A DNA stretch of 64,000 bases from Rhodothermales bacterium (GCA_040221055.1 JAVJVN010000009.1:158257-222256), one strand, 5' to 3'. Shown: positions 44,578 to 54,728, counted from the first letter of the stretch. Notes: generated by a model from the letters alone, not told the origin. A program made the numbers and translations.

Positions 44578-46014
44578 ATGATCGACCCCGAACTACTCGT
44601 CGCCACGTGTGATCCGACGGGACTCGTACTTTGGCGAAACCGCAGCTGGACCCGTGTGATGGGTAGCGACGACGACCTGTGGTCCGGTCTCGTGGAAACC
44701 GATCGTGAATTGGCCCGACAGAATCTTCAGGAAGCCGCGCGCGGGGCACTCGTATCGCATGCCCTTTTCATGGTCACCCGACCCATGCGCGATGAGCCGC
44801 TGCCGGTCCTGCTGCATTTCATTCCCGTACGTTCCGGCAGCACCTGGCACGTCGCCATCAGCGGCGAAGTCCTGGCCGAGCCGGAAACCTGGACCGAGAG
44901 CCAGACCGAGCGCCACAGGATGGAGACGCTCGGCCGGATGACCATGGGAATGGCCCATGACTTCAACAACTTGCTGAGCGGGATCCTTGGACACCTCGCA
45001 TTGTGGCGTGCAGAAGATCCCGAAGGCGCGTCGCGTGCTGCATTGCATATCGGCACCATGGAACGGGCGGCCACGGACGGTGCAGAACTCATCCAGAAAG
45101 TTCAGCGATACATCCGCCAGGAATCCCGGTCCGGATTTGCCCCGGTTGATGTCTCGGGGCTCCTCCTGGAATGCATTGCATTCACACGACCCTACTGGTT
45201 CAATGAGCCTCGCCGGAACGGCATCGAAATCACGTTCGATCACAACCTCCCGGTCCTTCCGTCCATTCTGGGTTCGGCAGCGGAATTGCGAGATGTCATG
45301 GTGAATCTCATCCTGAATGCCGTGCATGCCATGCCCGACGGTGGAAAGTTGCAGCTGTCGGCCGCCCTGGATGGAGAGCGGGTCCGCGTTGACCTCAAGG
45401 TTACCGGACTGGGCATGAGCCCGGAGGTCGCCGATCGCATTTTCGAACCGTTGTTCAGCACCAAAGGAGAAAAGGGAACGGGCATGGGTCTCGCCGTGGC
45501 CGCTGGCATAGTGCGGGAGCATGACGGGGAAATCCGGGTCGAAACCGAACCCGGTGCCGGGAGCACATTCACGTTGTTGCTCCCCCTCCCGGTTCAGCAA
45601 GCGCCAAAAGAAAGCACGCTTCCTGCCTCCTCCCGCCTTGAACCTGGCGAGGAAATCCATCGCACCATCCTGGTCGTTGACGACGAGGCCATGGTCCGGA
45701 ATGTTGTAACCCGATTGCTCGAGCTCCGGGGACACACCGTGCTGGCCGCATCTTCCGGTGCCGAGGGCATGGATGTCCTTGAGCGACACCCCGTCGACCT
45801 GGTCATCACCGATCAGGGCATGCCAAGGATGAGCGGACGGGAGCTGGCCCATCATATTGCCATACGGCATCCCGAACTGCCGGTGGTACTCTTGACGGGG
45901 GACACGGATTTGAACGTGAATGAGGCGGAAATCGCCCGCGTACTGACAAAACCATTCAAGATCGATGACCTTTCAAAGGCCATCGCCGAATTGGTCACGC
46001 ACACGACATCCTGA
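44578..46014 (+). CDS. Hybrid sensor histidine kinase/response regulator with degenerate G1 box
   Basis: A 478-residue soluble hybrid. A PAS-like domain covers about residues 5-105, then HisKA with H127 (MGMAHDFNNLL), HATPase with N-box N247 (LILNAVHAM), F-box (EPLFSTKGEKGTGMGL) and a C-terminal receiver (363-475) with acidic pair DDE, phospho-acceptor D412 (ITDQGMP) and K458. The G1 box reads VTGLGM: the aspartate that contacts adenine in DxGxG is V275. No membrane segment is present, so it senses a cytoplasmic cue. ATG 44578 is preferred; TTG 44542 and GTG 44554 are in frame. No cognate regulator is adjacent. Confidence 0.87.
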   Translation: MIDPELLVATCDPTGLVLWRNRSWTRVMGSDDDLWSGLVETDRELARQNLQEAARGALVSHALFMVTRPMRDEPLPVLLHFIPVRSGSTWHVAISGEVLAEPETWTESQTERHRMETLGRMTMGMAHDFNNLLSGILGHLALWRAEDPEGASRAALHIGTMERAATDGAELIQKVQRYIRQESRSGFAPVDVSGLLLECIAFTRPYWFNEPRRNGIEITFDHNLPVLPSILGSAAELRDVMVNLILNAVHAMPDGGKLQLSAALDGERVRVDLKVTGLGMSPEVADRIFEPLFSTKGEKGTGMGLAVAAGIVREHDGEIRVETEPGAGSTFTLLLPLPVQQAPKESTLPASSRLEPGEEIHRTILVVDDEAMVRNVVTRLLELRGHTVLAASSGAEGMDVLERHPVDLVITDQGMPRMSGRELAHHIAIRHPELPVVLLTGDTDLNVNEAEIARVLTKPFKIDDLSKAIAELVTHTTS

Positions 46015-46100
46015 CATGAACCCGGCTTTGGCCTGGTTTTTGAATGTACCGGGTACAGGCGACACGGCCTGCCATATTTGTAACCGACCTTTATCCCCAC

Positions 46101-48602
46101 ATGTCACAGGACGTCCTGTTGGTTTTGAGCGACGACCCGGAACAAAGCATTCCGCTTCCCACGGCCGACGAAGAGAAAGAAATGAGCACGTCCGACGTTC
46201 CGGACGTGCTTCCCATATTGACCCTCAGGAACACGGTGCTGTTTCCCGGTGTCGTCCTTCCCATTACGGTCGGACGGGACACCTCCCTGAAATTGGTCAA
46301 GGATGCATTCGGAGACGACAAGTTGATTGGTGTCGTTGCCCAGAAGAGCACCGATACTGAGAACCCGACGCCTGCCGACCTCTATTCGACCGGAACGGTA
46401 GCCAGTATCCTGAAGCTCATCAAGATGCCTGATGGTTCAAAATCCATCGTCATCCAGGGCAAGCGACGCTTCCATGTGGAAGAGTATATCCAGGAGGAGC
46501 CGTACTTCTCGGCACGGGTCACGCCCATTGTCGAAGAAACACCGGGAGAGGACATTGAGCTGGAGGCCCGCATCCGTTCCATCAAGGAATTGGCCATCCA
46601 GATCGTCAACCTGTCGCCGAATTTGCCGAGCGAAGCGGCTTTTGCCATCCAGCACATTGACTCGCCCACGTTCCTCATCCATTTCATTGCATCGAATCTG
46701 CAGATCGAGGTTGCCGAGAAGCAGCAGCTGCTGGAGACCATTCCGTTGATCGAGCGGGCTGAGCTCGTCATGAATCACCTGAACCAGGAGTTGCAGGTCA
46801 TGCAACTCTCTGAGGAAATCCGGTCCCGCGTAAAGACCGATGTGGATCAGCAGCAACGGGAATATTTGCTGCGCCAACAAATGAAGGCCATCCAGGATGA
46901 GCTGGGTGAAGGCGAAGGCGTCATGGGCGAGGTTGCCGAATTGCGGGAACGGCTGGATGAAAAGAACCTGCCGGACCATGTATTCGAGACGGTGGACAAG
47001 GAAATCGACAAACTTTCGCGATCCAACCCGGCCTCACCCGACTATGCAGTGACCCGGAATTACATCGACTGGATCCTGGATACGCCATGGACGGAGTATT
47101 CCGAGGACCACCTGGACATCCGCCGCGCGGGCGACATCCTGGATGAAGACCATTACGGGTTGGAGCAGGTCAAGAAACGGATCCTGGAACACCTGGCCGT
47201 ACTGAAACTGAAGGGCGATATGAAATCGCCCATCCTCTGCTTCCACGGTCCCCCAGGGGTTGGAAAGACCAGCCTCGGCAAGAGTATTGCGCGGGCACTC
47301 GGACGCGAATTCGTTCGGATGAGTCTGGGCGGCGTTCGGGACGAAGCCGAAATCCGGGGCCATCGCCGAACCTATGTGGGCGCATTGCCGGGACGGATCA
47401 TCCAGGGCATGAAGAAAGCCGGCAAGGCCAATCCCGTTTTCATGCTGGATGAGGTGGACAAACTCGGAAACGACTTCCGGGGCGATCCGTCATCCGCGCT
47501 GCTGGAGGTCCTCGACCCCGAGCAAAACTTCGCCTTCAACGACCACTACCTGGAGTTGGACTACGATCTGTCGAAGGTGCTATTCATTGCCACGGCAAAC
47601 TACCTGGAAATGATACCTGCTCCGCTCAGGGATCGCATGGAAATGATCGAGATCACCGGCTATACGCAGGAGGAGAAGCTCGCCATTGCCAAGCAGTATC
47701 TGGTCCCGCGTCAGATTGAGCGGAACGGCCTGAAAAAACAGCAACTGAAAATCTCCGATGCCGCATTGAAGCTGATCATTGACGGATACACTCGGGAGTC
47801 CGGGGTTCGTCAATTGGAGCGGACCATCGGGGCCGTCGCACGCGGAGTGGCCAAACAGATTGCCATGGAAGAATCCGACGGAGAAAAGGTGGATGCACCG
47901 GACGTGGAGACGTATCTCAAGGCTCGGATCCACTTTTCGGACACCGCAGAGCGGACCGAGGTACCGGGCGTATCGACGGGATTGGCGTGGACGCCCGTCG
48001 GAGGCGATATCCTCTTCATTGAAGCCTCCGTCGCACGCGGGTCGGGACGGATGATCCTGACGGGACAATTGGGCGATGTCATGAAGGAGTCCGCCCAGGC
48101 CGCGCTCTCGTACGTGAAAGCCAACGCCGACACGTGGAACATTCCCCCGGATGCATTCCGTTACTGGGATCTGCATGTCCACGTACCTGCCGGCGCCATC
48201 CCCAAGGATGGACCTTCCGCTGGCGTCGCCATGCTGTCCGCACTGATTTCCATTTTCACCCAGCGCCGTGTCCGGCATACCGTCGCCATGACCGGTGAAA
48301 TCACCCTGCGCGGATTGGTCCTGCCAGTAGGTGGAATAAAGGAAAAAGTCCTTGCCGCGAAGCGGGCCGGAATCAAAACCGTCATTCTTCCGGACAAGAA
48401 CCAGAAGGACATCGATGAGCTCAAGCCTTCATCGCTGAAGGGACTCAAGGTCATCTATGTCAAACGCATGGAAGAAGTCCTCGACCACGTGCTTCTGAAG
48501 CGCCCCGAAACCAACCCGGAGACCTTCTTCACCGTGCCCGATTCCGAGAAACGCGGCACGCCGCGGAATGAGTCGGGCAAGGTCGTGGTCATGGATCCGT
48601 GA
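46101..48602 (+). CDS. lon: ATP-dependent protease Lon
   Basis: An 833-residue LonA. The N-terminal substrate-binding domain (LPILTLRNTVLFPGVVLPITVGR), a coiled-coil region (QQREYLLRQQMKAIQDELGE), Walker A GPPGVGKTSLGKS near residue 382, FMLDEVDKLG Walker B, and a protease domain with catalytic Ser in PKDGPSAGVAM near 706 and Lys in GGIKEKVLAAKRAG are all present. ATG 46101 gives a 27-residue leader before ATG 46182, either of which is possible. 86 bp separate it from the kinase; TATTTG at 46076 could be part of a promoter. Its end overlaps the opposing small gene by 14 bp. Confidence 0.96.
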   Translation: MSQDVLLVLSDDPEQSIPLPTADEEKEMSTSDVPDVLPILTLRNTVLFPGVVLPITVGRDTSLKLVKDAFGDDKLIGVVAQKSTDTENPTPADLYSTGTVASILKLIKMPDGSKSIVIQGKRRFHVEEYIQEEPYFSARVTPIVEETPGEDIELEARIRSIKELAIQIVNLSPNLPSEAAFAIQHIDSPTFLIHFIASNLQIEVAEKQQLLETIPLIERAELVMNHLNQELQVMQLSEEIRSRVKTDVDQQQREYLLRQQMKAIQDELGEGEGVMGEVAELRERLDEKNLPDHVFETVDKEIDKLSRSNPASPDYAVTRNYIDWILDTPWTEYSEDHLDIRRAGDILDEDHYGLEQVKKRILEHLAVLKLKGDMKSPILCFHGPPGVGKTSLGKSIARALGREFVRMSLGGVRDEAEIRGHRRTYVGALPGRIIQGMKKAGKANPVFMLDEVDKLGNDFRGDPSSALLEVLDPEQNFAFNDHYLELDYDLSKVLFIATANYLEMIPAPLRDRMEMIEITGYTQEEKLAIAKQYLVPRQIERNGLKKQQLKISDAALKLIIDGYTRESGVRQLERTIGAVARGVAKQIAMEESDGEKVDAPDVETYLKARIHFSDTAERTEVPGVSTGLAWTPVGGDILFIEASVARGSGRMILTGQLGDVMKESAQAALSYVKANADTWNIPPDAFRYWDLHVHVPAGAIPKDGPSAGVAMLSALISIFTQRRVRHTVAMTGEITLRGLVLPVGGIKEKVLAAKRAGIKTVILPDKNQKDIDELKPSSLKGLKVIYVKRMEEVLDHVLLKRPETNPETFFTVPDSEKRGTPRNESGKVVVMDP

Positions 48603-48831
48603 ACTCCTCCAGGATGCGGGCATCGTCCACGCCATCCCGGGTGCGCTCTCCCAACCCATCCCTGAAGGCGCGCTCGGTTTCCTCCCAGAGGAAACCGAGC
48701 GCGCCCACGGCAATACCCAACAGTCCGGTAGCGACCTCAACGGCCGTACCGGCGACGTAAATCACTTTTCCGGCCGGGTTCAATTTGTCGAACTCTACGA
48801 CGCGTCGGGGATCATTCCGGGGCTGGGTCAT
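48589..48831 (-). CDS. Small predicted single-pass membrane protein
   Basis: An 80-residue protein. A hydrophobic stretch GKVIYVAGTAVEVATGLLGIAVGALGFLW (about 20-48) is one likely membrane segment, followed by an acidic/charged tail. I recognise no family. ATG 48831 lies 4 bp after the stop of the 109-residue gene, so the pair is co-transcribed behind ppdK. Its last 14 bp overlap the end of lon on the other strand. Confidence 0.6.
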   Translation of the reverse strand: MTQPRNDPRRVVEFDKLNPAGKVIYVAGTAVEVATGLLGIAVGALGFLWEETERAFRDGLGERTRDGVDDARILEEFTDP

Positions 48832-48835
48832 GTGG

Positions 48836-49165
48836 TCACCCTTCCCCCCGCTGTTCCGGGGAGTCGGAGTCGGAATCGGATCCAGCGCCAACGTCTCCGT
48901 CAGACCCGGCTTCCGGGGCTGAGCCGCCCGCACGATCCGCAGGCGCGGGACCATCATCCGCACAGGCCTTGCGCGCCGTACGGATGGCTTCCTCCATGGC
49001 ATCCGCAAAGATGTCCGAGGCCTTCTGGACCCCGCCTACCGCGGCAGACAACATGTTCTCCATCAGGAAGGAGAGCTTCTCATCCGTCGTCAGCGCATTG
49101 AACGCTGCCTGTGCCGCCGTGAACGATTCACTGCGTGATTCCTTCGCCTTGTTGTCGTCGGCCAT
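48836..49165 (-). CDS. Small acidic-tailed protein of unknown function
   Basis: A 109-residue protein with a helical N-terminal two-thirds (AAQAAFNALTTDEKLSFLMEN and VQKASDIFADAMEEAIRTA) and a low-complexity tail rich in G, S, D and E (SDSDSDSPEQ). It is cytoplasmic with no signal peptide. I recognise no family; the helical part loosely recalls phasin-like or chaperone-binding proteins, which is only an impression. Its ATG is directly preceded by a perfect 14-bp inverted repeat that includes the only Shine-Dalgarno-like AAGG. Confidence 0.6.
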   Translation of the reverse strand: MADDNKAKESRSESFTAAQAAFNALTTDEKLSFLMENMLSAAVGGVQKASDIFADAMEEAIRTARKACADDGPAPADRAGGSAPEAGSDGDVGAGSDSDSDSPEQRGEG

Positions 49166-49209
49166 GTCCGTCTACCTTGATGGGTTTGTACAATACAAGG
49201 TAGACGGAC
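49166..49209 (-). promoter_or_regulatory. Perfect 14-bp hairpin between ppdK and the 109-residue gene
   Basis: GTCCGTCTACCTTG (49166-49179) is perfectly complementary to 49196-49209, with a 16-nt loop holding the palindrome TTGTACAA. On the minus strand the 3' arm reads CAAGGTAGACGGAC and is followed immediately by the ATG at 49165, so the AAGG ribosome-binding-like sequence is inside the stem. There is no T-run, so a classical intrinsic terminator is doubtful. It may act as a translational switch, an RNA processing site or an operator. Confidence 0.65.
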
Positions 49210-49225
49210 GGGCCGACGGCGAGTT

Positions 49226-51865
49226 TCAGGCGAGTGCCGCCTGGGCCGCCGCGAGGCGGGCAATCGGTACGCGGAAGGGAGAGCAGGAGACGTAGTCCAT
49301 ACCCACCTTGTAGCAGAAATGCACCGATCGGGGATCGCCGCCGTGCTCTCCACAGATACCGACTTTAAGCCCTTCCCTGGTCTCGCGACCCCGTGAGGTA
49401 CCGATTTCAACCAGCTGGCCGACGCCAGACACATCGAGGGACTGGAATGGATCCTCCGGCAGGATCTTCATGTCCACGTAGACGGGAAGGAAGGTACCCG
49501 CGTCGTCCCGGCTGTAACCGAAGGTCATCTGCGTCAGGTCGTTCGTGCCGAATGAGAAGAATTCCGCTTCGAGCGCAATCTCGTTGGCCGTGAGCGCGGC
49601 CCGGGGAATTTCGATCATGGTTCCGACCAGGTATTCGACCCGGCTACCCTTCTCTTCGAATACCTTTTCGACCGTACGATTAATGACGGCTTTCTGGTTG
49701 GCGAACTCCTGGACGGTACCGATGAGCGGAACCATGATTTCAGGCAATACTTCAACGCCCTGTTCGGCCAATTCCACAGCCGCCTCCATGATGGCCCGCG
49801 TCTGCATTTCGGTGATCTCCGGGTAGGTGATCCCCAGGCGACAACCGCGATGACCCAACATGGGGTTGAACTCGCTCAGGGCAGCCACCTTGGCCTTCAC
49901 GACCGCGAGCGATACCCCCATCTGCTTGGCCATCTCCTCCTGGTCCGACTCTTCGTGCGGCAGGAACTCATGCAGTGGTGGATCGAGCAGACGAACCGTT
50001 ACCGGCTTGCCGGCCATGGCCTTGAAAATGCCCAGGAAGTCGTCCTTCTGGTACGGTAACAGCTTCGCCAGCGCCTTGCGGCGATCGGCTTCTGTTTCGG
50101 CCAGGATCATCTCGCGGACACTGTCAATACGGTCGCCTTCAAAGAACATGTGTTCCGTGCGACACAGACCGATACCTTCGGCGCCGAACTCGATGGCCTT
50201 CTCGGCGTCTGCCGGAGAATCGGCATTGGTCCGGACCTTCATCGTGCGGTTCTCATCCACCCACTCCATGAACTGGGAGAAATCACCCGTCAATTCCGGG
50301 GCTACCAGTTCCTGGGCACCCAGAATGACTTCTCCGGTGGTCCCGTTGATGGAAACCCAGTCGCCTTCCTTGACCGTGACCTTGCCGTTCGTGAACGAGG
50401 CGGCCTTGTAGTTGATGACAATCTCCGAGCACCCGGCCACGCACGGCTTGCCCCATCCGCGGGCCACGACAGCCGCATGGGAGGTCATGCCACCCCGTGA
50501 GGTCAGGATCCCCTCGGCAGCATTCATGCCGCCGACGTCCTCTGGAGAGGTTTCAATGCGGACCAGGACTACTTTCTTGCCGTCGGCATGGGCCTTCTCG
50601 GCGGCATCTGCTGAAAACACGACCTGCCCAACGGCCGCCCCCGGCGATGCAGGCAGCCCCTTGGCGACGACGTCACTCTTGTACGCAGTCACATCCTTGA
50701 ATCCCGGATGCAACAGCTGGTCCAGGTGCCCGGGCTCCACGAGGTCACGAACGGCTTCCTTGCTTGAGACGAGGCCCTCCTTCACCATGTCGACCGCGAT
50801 CTTGATGGCAGCCGCACCCGTACGCTTCCCGGAACGGGTCTGCAGGATGAACAGATTCCCGTCCTGGACGGTGAACTCGATATCCTGCATGTTGTGGTAA
50901 TGCTTCTCGAGGCGCTGTGTGACTTCAACCAGCTGCTTGTACGCCGCCGGGAATTCACTCGCCATCTGCGAAATGTCCTCCGGTGTACGGATTCCGGCTA
51001 CCACATCCTCACCCTGGGCATTGACCAGGAATTCCCCGTAAAGTTTGTTCTCGCCGTTGGACGGGTTGCGCGTGAAGAGCACCCCGGTTCCGGACTCTGG
51101 ACCCATGTTTCCGAAGACCATGGCCTGCACATTCACGGCCGTCCCGATGAGGCCCTGGATCTTGTTGATGGCACGGTACTTGGCAGCCCGATCGCTGTCC
51201 CACGATCCGAATACAGCGTTGATGGACAGGGAGAGCTGCTCGAACGGGTCGTCAGGGAACATGTAGCCGGTATGCTTCCGGTAAATGGCCTTGTACCGAT
51301 CCACAAGAACTTTCAGATCATCGCCCGTAAGATCCACATCGTTGCTGACGCCACGCTCCTGCTTGAGTCCTTCAATGGCCTCCTCGAAATGCTCATGATG
51401 GACGCCCATGACGACATCACCGAACATGTCGATGAAGCGTCGGTACGCATCGTACGCGAAACGGACGTTCCCGGTGTGTTTCGCCAGTCCTTCCACGGCC
51501 TCGTCATTCAGGCCCAGGTTCAATACCGTATCCATCATACCGGGCATGGACACCGCGGCCCCTGAACGAACGGAAACCAACAGGGGATTCTTGGCATCAC
51601 CGAACCCGGCTCCCATGGCTTCTTCGATATGGCGGATGCCATCCCGGACCTGCTCTTCCAGATGCGATGGCCAAACACCGCCGTGGTCACTGTAGTACTT
51701 GCAGGCCTGCGTGCTCACCGTGAAGCCGGGAGGCACGGGCAACCCGATGGAGCTCATTTCGGCAAGGTTGGCACCTTTGCCTCCCAGCAGGGCTTTCATG
51801 CTGCGGTCGCCGTCGGTCTTCGATCCCCCGAAAGGATAGACCATTTTCTTCAGGACGTCTGTCAT
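49226..51865 (-). CDS. ppdK: Pyruvate, phosphate dikinase
   Basis: An 879-residue PPDK interconverting pyruvate + ATP + Pi and PEP + AMP + PPi. The N-terminal ATP-grasp starts at [29 protein letters not shown]; the swivelling His domain has [13 protein letters not shown] with the phospho-His near residue 458; the PEP/pyruvate barrel has [12 protein letters not shown] and [14 protein letters not shown], ending [14 protein letters not shown] and [10 protein letters not shown]. Length is normal. No regulatory protein (PPDK-RP) gene is adjacent. Two small unknown genes follow. Confidence 0.97.
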   Translation of the reverse strand: MTDVLKKMVYPFGGSKTDGDRSMKALLGGKGANLAEMSSIGLPVPPGFTVSTQACKYYSDHGGVWPSHLEEQVRDGIRHIEEAMGAGFGDAKNPLLVSVRSGAAVSMPGMMDTVLNLGLNDEAVEGLAKHTGNVRFAYDAYRRFIDMFGDVVMGVHHEHFEEAIEGLKQERGVSNDVDLTGDDLKVLVDRYKAIYRKHTGYMFPDDPFEQLSLSINAVFGSWDSDRAAKYRAINKIQGLIGTAVNVQAMVFGNMGPESGTGVLFTRNPSNGENKLYGEFLVNAQGEDVVAGIRTPEDISQMASEFPAAYKQLVEVTQRLEKHYHNMQDIEFTVQDGNLFILQTRSGKRTGAAAIKIAVDMVKEGLVSSKEAVRDLVEPGHLDQLLHPGFKDVTAYKSDVVAKGLPASPGAAVGQVVFSADAAEKAHADGKKVVLVRIETSPEDVGGMNAAEGILTSRGGMTSHAAVVARGWGKPCVAGCSEIVINYKAASFTNGKVTVKEGDWVSINGTTGEVILGAQELVAPELTGDFSQFMEWVDENRTMKVRTNADSPADAEKAIEFGAEGIGLCRTEHMFFEGDRIDSVREMILAETEADRRKALAKLLPYQKDDFLGIFKAMAGKPVTVRLLDPPLHEFLPHEESDQEEMAKQMGVSLAVVKAKVAALSEFNPMLGHRGCRLGITYPEITEMQTRAIMEAAVELAEQGVEVLPEIMVPLIGTVQEFANQKAVINRTVEKVFEEKGSRVEYLVGTMIEIPRAALTANEIALEAEFFSFGTNDLTQMTFGYSRDDAGTFLPVYVDMKILPEDPFQSLDVSGVGQLVEIGTSRGRETREGLKVGICGEHGGDPRSVHFCYKVGMDYVSCSPFRVPIARLAAAQAALA

Positions 51866-52061
51866 CTCTGTGCGCGTTCGAATGTGATAATTATGTGCGT
51901 AACCGAGTGAATATACTGTTCCACGGGAGCGGGTCTAAGGCCGTCACGCCAAGAAATCATTAATCGTTGCGCTGGAAGCCCTTCCGGAAGACCTTCGGAA
52001 CGCATGTACCCCTCCCGGCGTGAGAGGGCCACCTTAATTCGTATCCTTTGCCCCCCTGCGC
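51866..52061. promoter_or_regulatory. Divergent intergenic region, ppdK / topA
   Basis: 196 bp without a gene. AT-rich islands at 51888-51915 (ATAATTATG, ATATAC) suit a minus-strand ppdK promoter, and GTATCCTTTG at 52038-52047 resembles a Bacteroidota -7 box for topA. CTTCCGGAAG near 51980 is a 10-bp palindrome. No tRNA or riboswitch fold was seen. Confidence 0.35.
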
Positions 52062-54722
52062 ATGAATCGGCTCGTTGTTGTTGAGTCCCCTACCAAGGCC
52101 CGAACCATCCGGAAATTCCTCCCCGACTCGTACCGGGTCGAGGCCAGTATGGGACACATACGGGATCTGCCTGGATCGGCGTCCGAAATCCCGGAGAAGT
52201 ACAAAAAGGAGAAGTGGTCCCGGCTCGGCGTGAATGTGGAGGATGATTTTTCCCCCCTCTACGTCGTTGCAGCCAACAAGAAGAAGACCGTCAGCATGCT
52301 GAAAGATGCGCTGAAGGATGCCGAGGAGCTCTTCATTGCAACGGACGAAGACCGCGAGGGAGAATCGATCGGGTGGCATCTCCTGGAAGCCCTGCGCCCG
52401 AGTGTCCCGGTGCGTCGCATGGTCTTCCACGAGATCACGAAATCCGCCATCATGGATGCGTTGGAGCACACCCGGGACATGGATACCCGCTTGGTGGATG
52501 CCCAGGAGACACGACGCATCCTGGACCGCCTGGTAGGCTACAGCATATCCCCGCTGCTCTGGAAGAAGATTGCCCCCCGGCTCAGCGCAGGTCGCGTGCA
52601 GAGCGTGGCAGTGCGCATCCTCGTGCAGCGGGAGACCGAGCGCATCCTTTTCATTCCGGCCTCCTATTGGGATCTGTTTGCCTCGCTCATGAAAGGCGCG
52701 ACACCGTTCGAGGCGTCCATGACGCATCTTTCCGCCATTCCCCTGGCCTCCGGCAAGAATTTCGACCAGAATACCGGGCGATTGACCGCAGGTACGGTGG
52801 ACGGGAAAGACGTGATTGTCCTGACGGAGGACCGTGCCCGGAAATTGCGGGATGAACTGAAGGAGGCGTCGCTGACCGTCCGCAATGTCGATACGCGAGT
52901 GACGAGCCGGCATCCGGCTGCGCCCTTCATTACGTCGTCCCTGCAGCAGGAGGCCAGTCGGAAACTCCGCTTGTCCGCGCGCGATACCATGCGTGTCGCC
53001 CAGAAGCTGTACGAGAACGGCCATATCACGTACATGCGTACCGATTCGACCGCGCTTTCGGACGAGGCCATCAGGGCCAGTCGGCGGGCGGTTGAAAATC
53101 TGTACGGGAAGGACTACCTGTCCGATGGGCCGCGACAGTATGCGGGCAAAGTGCGGAATGCCCAGGAAGCCCATGAGGCCATCCGGCCAGCCGGGACCGA
53201 AATGCGTACGGCGGATCAGCTTGGCCTGTCCGACCGGGAGCATGCCCTGTATGATCTGATCTGGAAACGTACCGTTGCCTCGCAGATGGCCGAGGCGCGT
53301 ATCCGTCAAACAACGGTCCACCTGGAGGCTGACACCTCCGATGGCCCGGCGCGCTTCCGCGCCAGTGGCCGATCCATCGTGTTTCCCGGCTTCTTCCGTG
53401 CCTACGTCGAGGGTTCGGACGATCCGGAGGCGGCACTGGAAAACCGGGACGCCCCCCTGCCGGATCTGGCCGAGGGCGATTCGATTCCCATCAGGGATCT
53501 GGAGGCCAAGGGTCATGAGACGAAGCCACCTGCCCGATTTACCGATGCCTCACTTATCAAATTATTGGAGGAGGAAGGAATCGGTCGTCCGTCCACCTAC
53601 GCCTCCATCATCGATACCATTGTCAATCGCGGGTACGTCCGGCGCCAGGGCAGTCAACTCATTCCCACGTTCACTGCGTTTGCCACGGACAACCTGCTGA
53701 AGGATCAGTTCAGTCAGTTCGTGGACATCGGGTTCACGGCCGAAATGGAAGACGTGCTCGATGAGATCGCCAGCGGAAAGCGGGAATCGCTTCCCTATCT
53801 GAAGGAATTCTACAGCGGCACGAACGGATTGGAGAGCATGGTCGCAGACGGACTCGACGCGATTGATGCGCGGGAAGTCTCGGCGATCGGATTCGAGAAA
53901 TGGGCCCCTTACGTCGTGCGTGTCGGTCGGTATGGTCCCTACGTGGAGACCGGAGAAGGCGACGACCGGATCATGGCCTCTGTCCCGGACGACACCGCGC
54001 CCGGCGACCTGACGGCCGAGGACCTGGCACGCTTCATTGAGGAGAAAGAGCGAGGCGATGACGTCCTGGGTATCCATCCCGAGTCGGACGAGCCTGTTTT
54101 CGTCAAGAAGGGACCGTACGGTTTCTACGTTCAGCTCGGCGACGACGAACAGGAGGGCAAGCCCAAGCGCATTTCCGTACCCAAAACCATGGATCCGGCC
54201 GCTATCGATCTGGATGCAGCGGTCAACTTGCTTCGATTGCCGCGTGAGCTGGGAAATCACCCGGAGTCCGGAGCGGTCATCAAGGCCAACATCGGACGAT
54301 TCGGCCCCTACGTGCAGCACGGTTCCACGTTCGCTTCGCTGACCAAGGACGACGATGTGCTCCACGTGGACCTGGACCGCGCGCTGGAGTTGATCGTCAA
54401 GAAAGAGGCGCGCAACAAGCCGCTCCTCAAAGTCGGGGTACACCCGGAGTCGGAGGAGCCCATTGAGGTGTTCGAGGGACGATACGGGCCGTACATCAAG
54501 CATCAGAAAACCAACGCGTCGCTGCCCAAGGGGACCGAAGTTGCTGATGTCACGCTGGAGCTTGCCCTGAAACTGCTGGCCGAGAAGTCCGCCGGCAAGA
54601 AGGGAGCGAAGGCCAAGCCGAAAGCGAAGGCCAAAGCGAAGGCCAAGCCTAAAGGCACGTCCAAGAAGAAAGCCGCTCCCGGTAAGACGGCCCCGAAGAA
54701 AGCCGCACCGAAGAAGAAATGA
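52062..54722 (+). CDS. topA: DNA topoisomerase I
   Basis: An 886-residue type IA topoisomerase relaxing negative supercoils. The Toprim domain (LVVVESPTKARTI and TDEDREGESIGWHL), the active-site tyrosine Y324 in ITYMRTDSTAL and the toroid motifs (SAGRVQSVAVRI, GIGRPSTYASII) are intact. The C-terminal third carries repeated KxGxYGPYV-type modules (RVGRYGPYVETG, GPYGFYVQLG, GRFGPYVQHG, GRYGPYIKHQ) instead of cysteine zinc ribbons, then a Lys/Ala/Pro tail of about 40 residues (AKPKAKAKAKAKPK) like histone H1-type DNA-binding tails. Confidence 0.96.
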   Translation: MNRLVVVESPTKARTIRKFLPDSYRVEASMGHIRDLPGSASEIPEKYKKEKWSRLGVNVEDDFSPLYVVAANKKKTVSMLKDALKDAEELFIATDEDREGESIGWHLLEALRPSVPVRRMVFHEITKSAIMDALEHTRDMDTRLVDAQETRRILDRLVGYSISPLLWKKIAPRLSAGRVQSVAVRILVQRETERILFIPASYWDLFASLMKGATPFEASMTHLSAIPLASGKNFDQNTGRLTAGTVDGKDVIVLTEDRARKLRDELKEASLTVRNVDTRVTSRHPAAPFITSSLQQEASRKLRLSARDTMRVAQKLYENGHITYMRTDSTALSDEAIRASRRAVENLYGKDYLSDGPRQYAGKVRNAQEAHEAIRPAGTEMRTADQLGLSDREHALYDLIWKRTVASQMAEARIRQTTVHLEADTSDGPARFRASGRSIVFPGFFRAYVEGSDDPEAALENRDAPLPDLAEGDSIPIRDLEAKGHETKPPARFTDASLIKLLEEEGIGRPSTYASIIDTIVNRGYVRRQGSQLIPTFTAFATDNLLKDQFSQFVDIGFTAEMEDVLDEIASGKRESLPYLKEFYSGTNGLESMVADGLDAIDAREVSAIGFEKWAPYVVRVGRYGPYVETGEGDDRIMASVPDDTAPGDLTAEDLARFIEEKERGDDVLGIHPESDEPVFVKKGPYGFYVQLGDDEQEGKPKRISVPKTMDPAAIDLDAAVNLLRLPRELGNHPESGAVIKANIGRFGPYVQHGSTFASLTKDDDVLHVDLDRALELIVKKEARNKPLLKVGVHPESEEPIEVFEGRYGPYIKHQKTNASLPKGTEVADVTLELALKLLAEKSAGKKGAKAKPKAKAKAKAKPKGTSKKKAAPGKTAPKKAAPKKK

Positions 54723-54728
54723 CGGCAG

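Noticed and set aside
46076-46084. TATTTG as a Bacteroidota -7 promoter box for lon
   Set aside because: No TTG-type -33 element at the right distance; kept only as a remark.
51960-53516. 518-codon open frame on the minus strand opposite topA
   Set aside because: It is antisense to the well-conserved TopA catalytic core and its translation has no family motifs; typical of high-GC antisense open frames.
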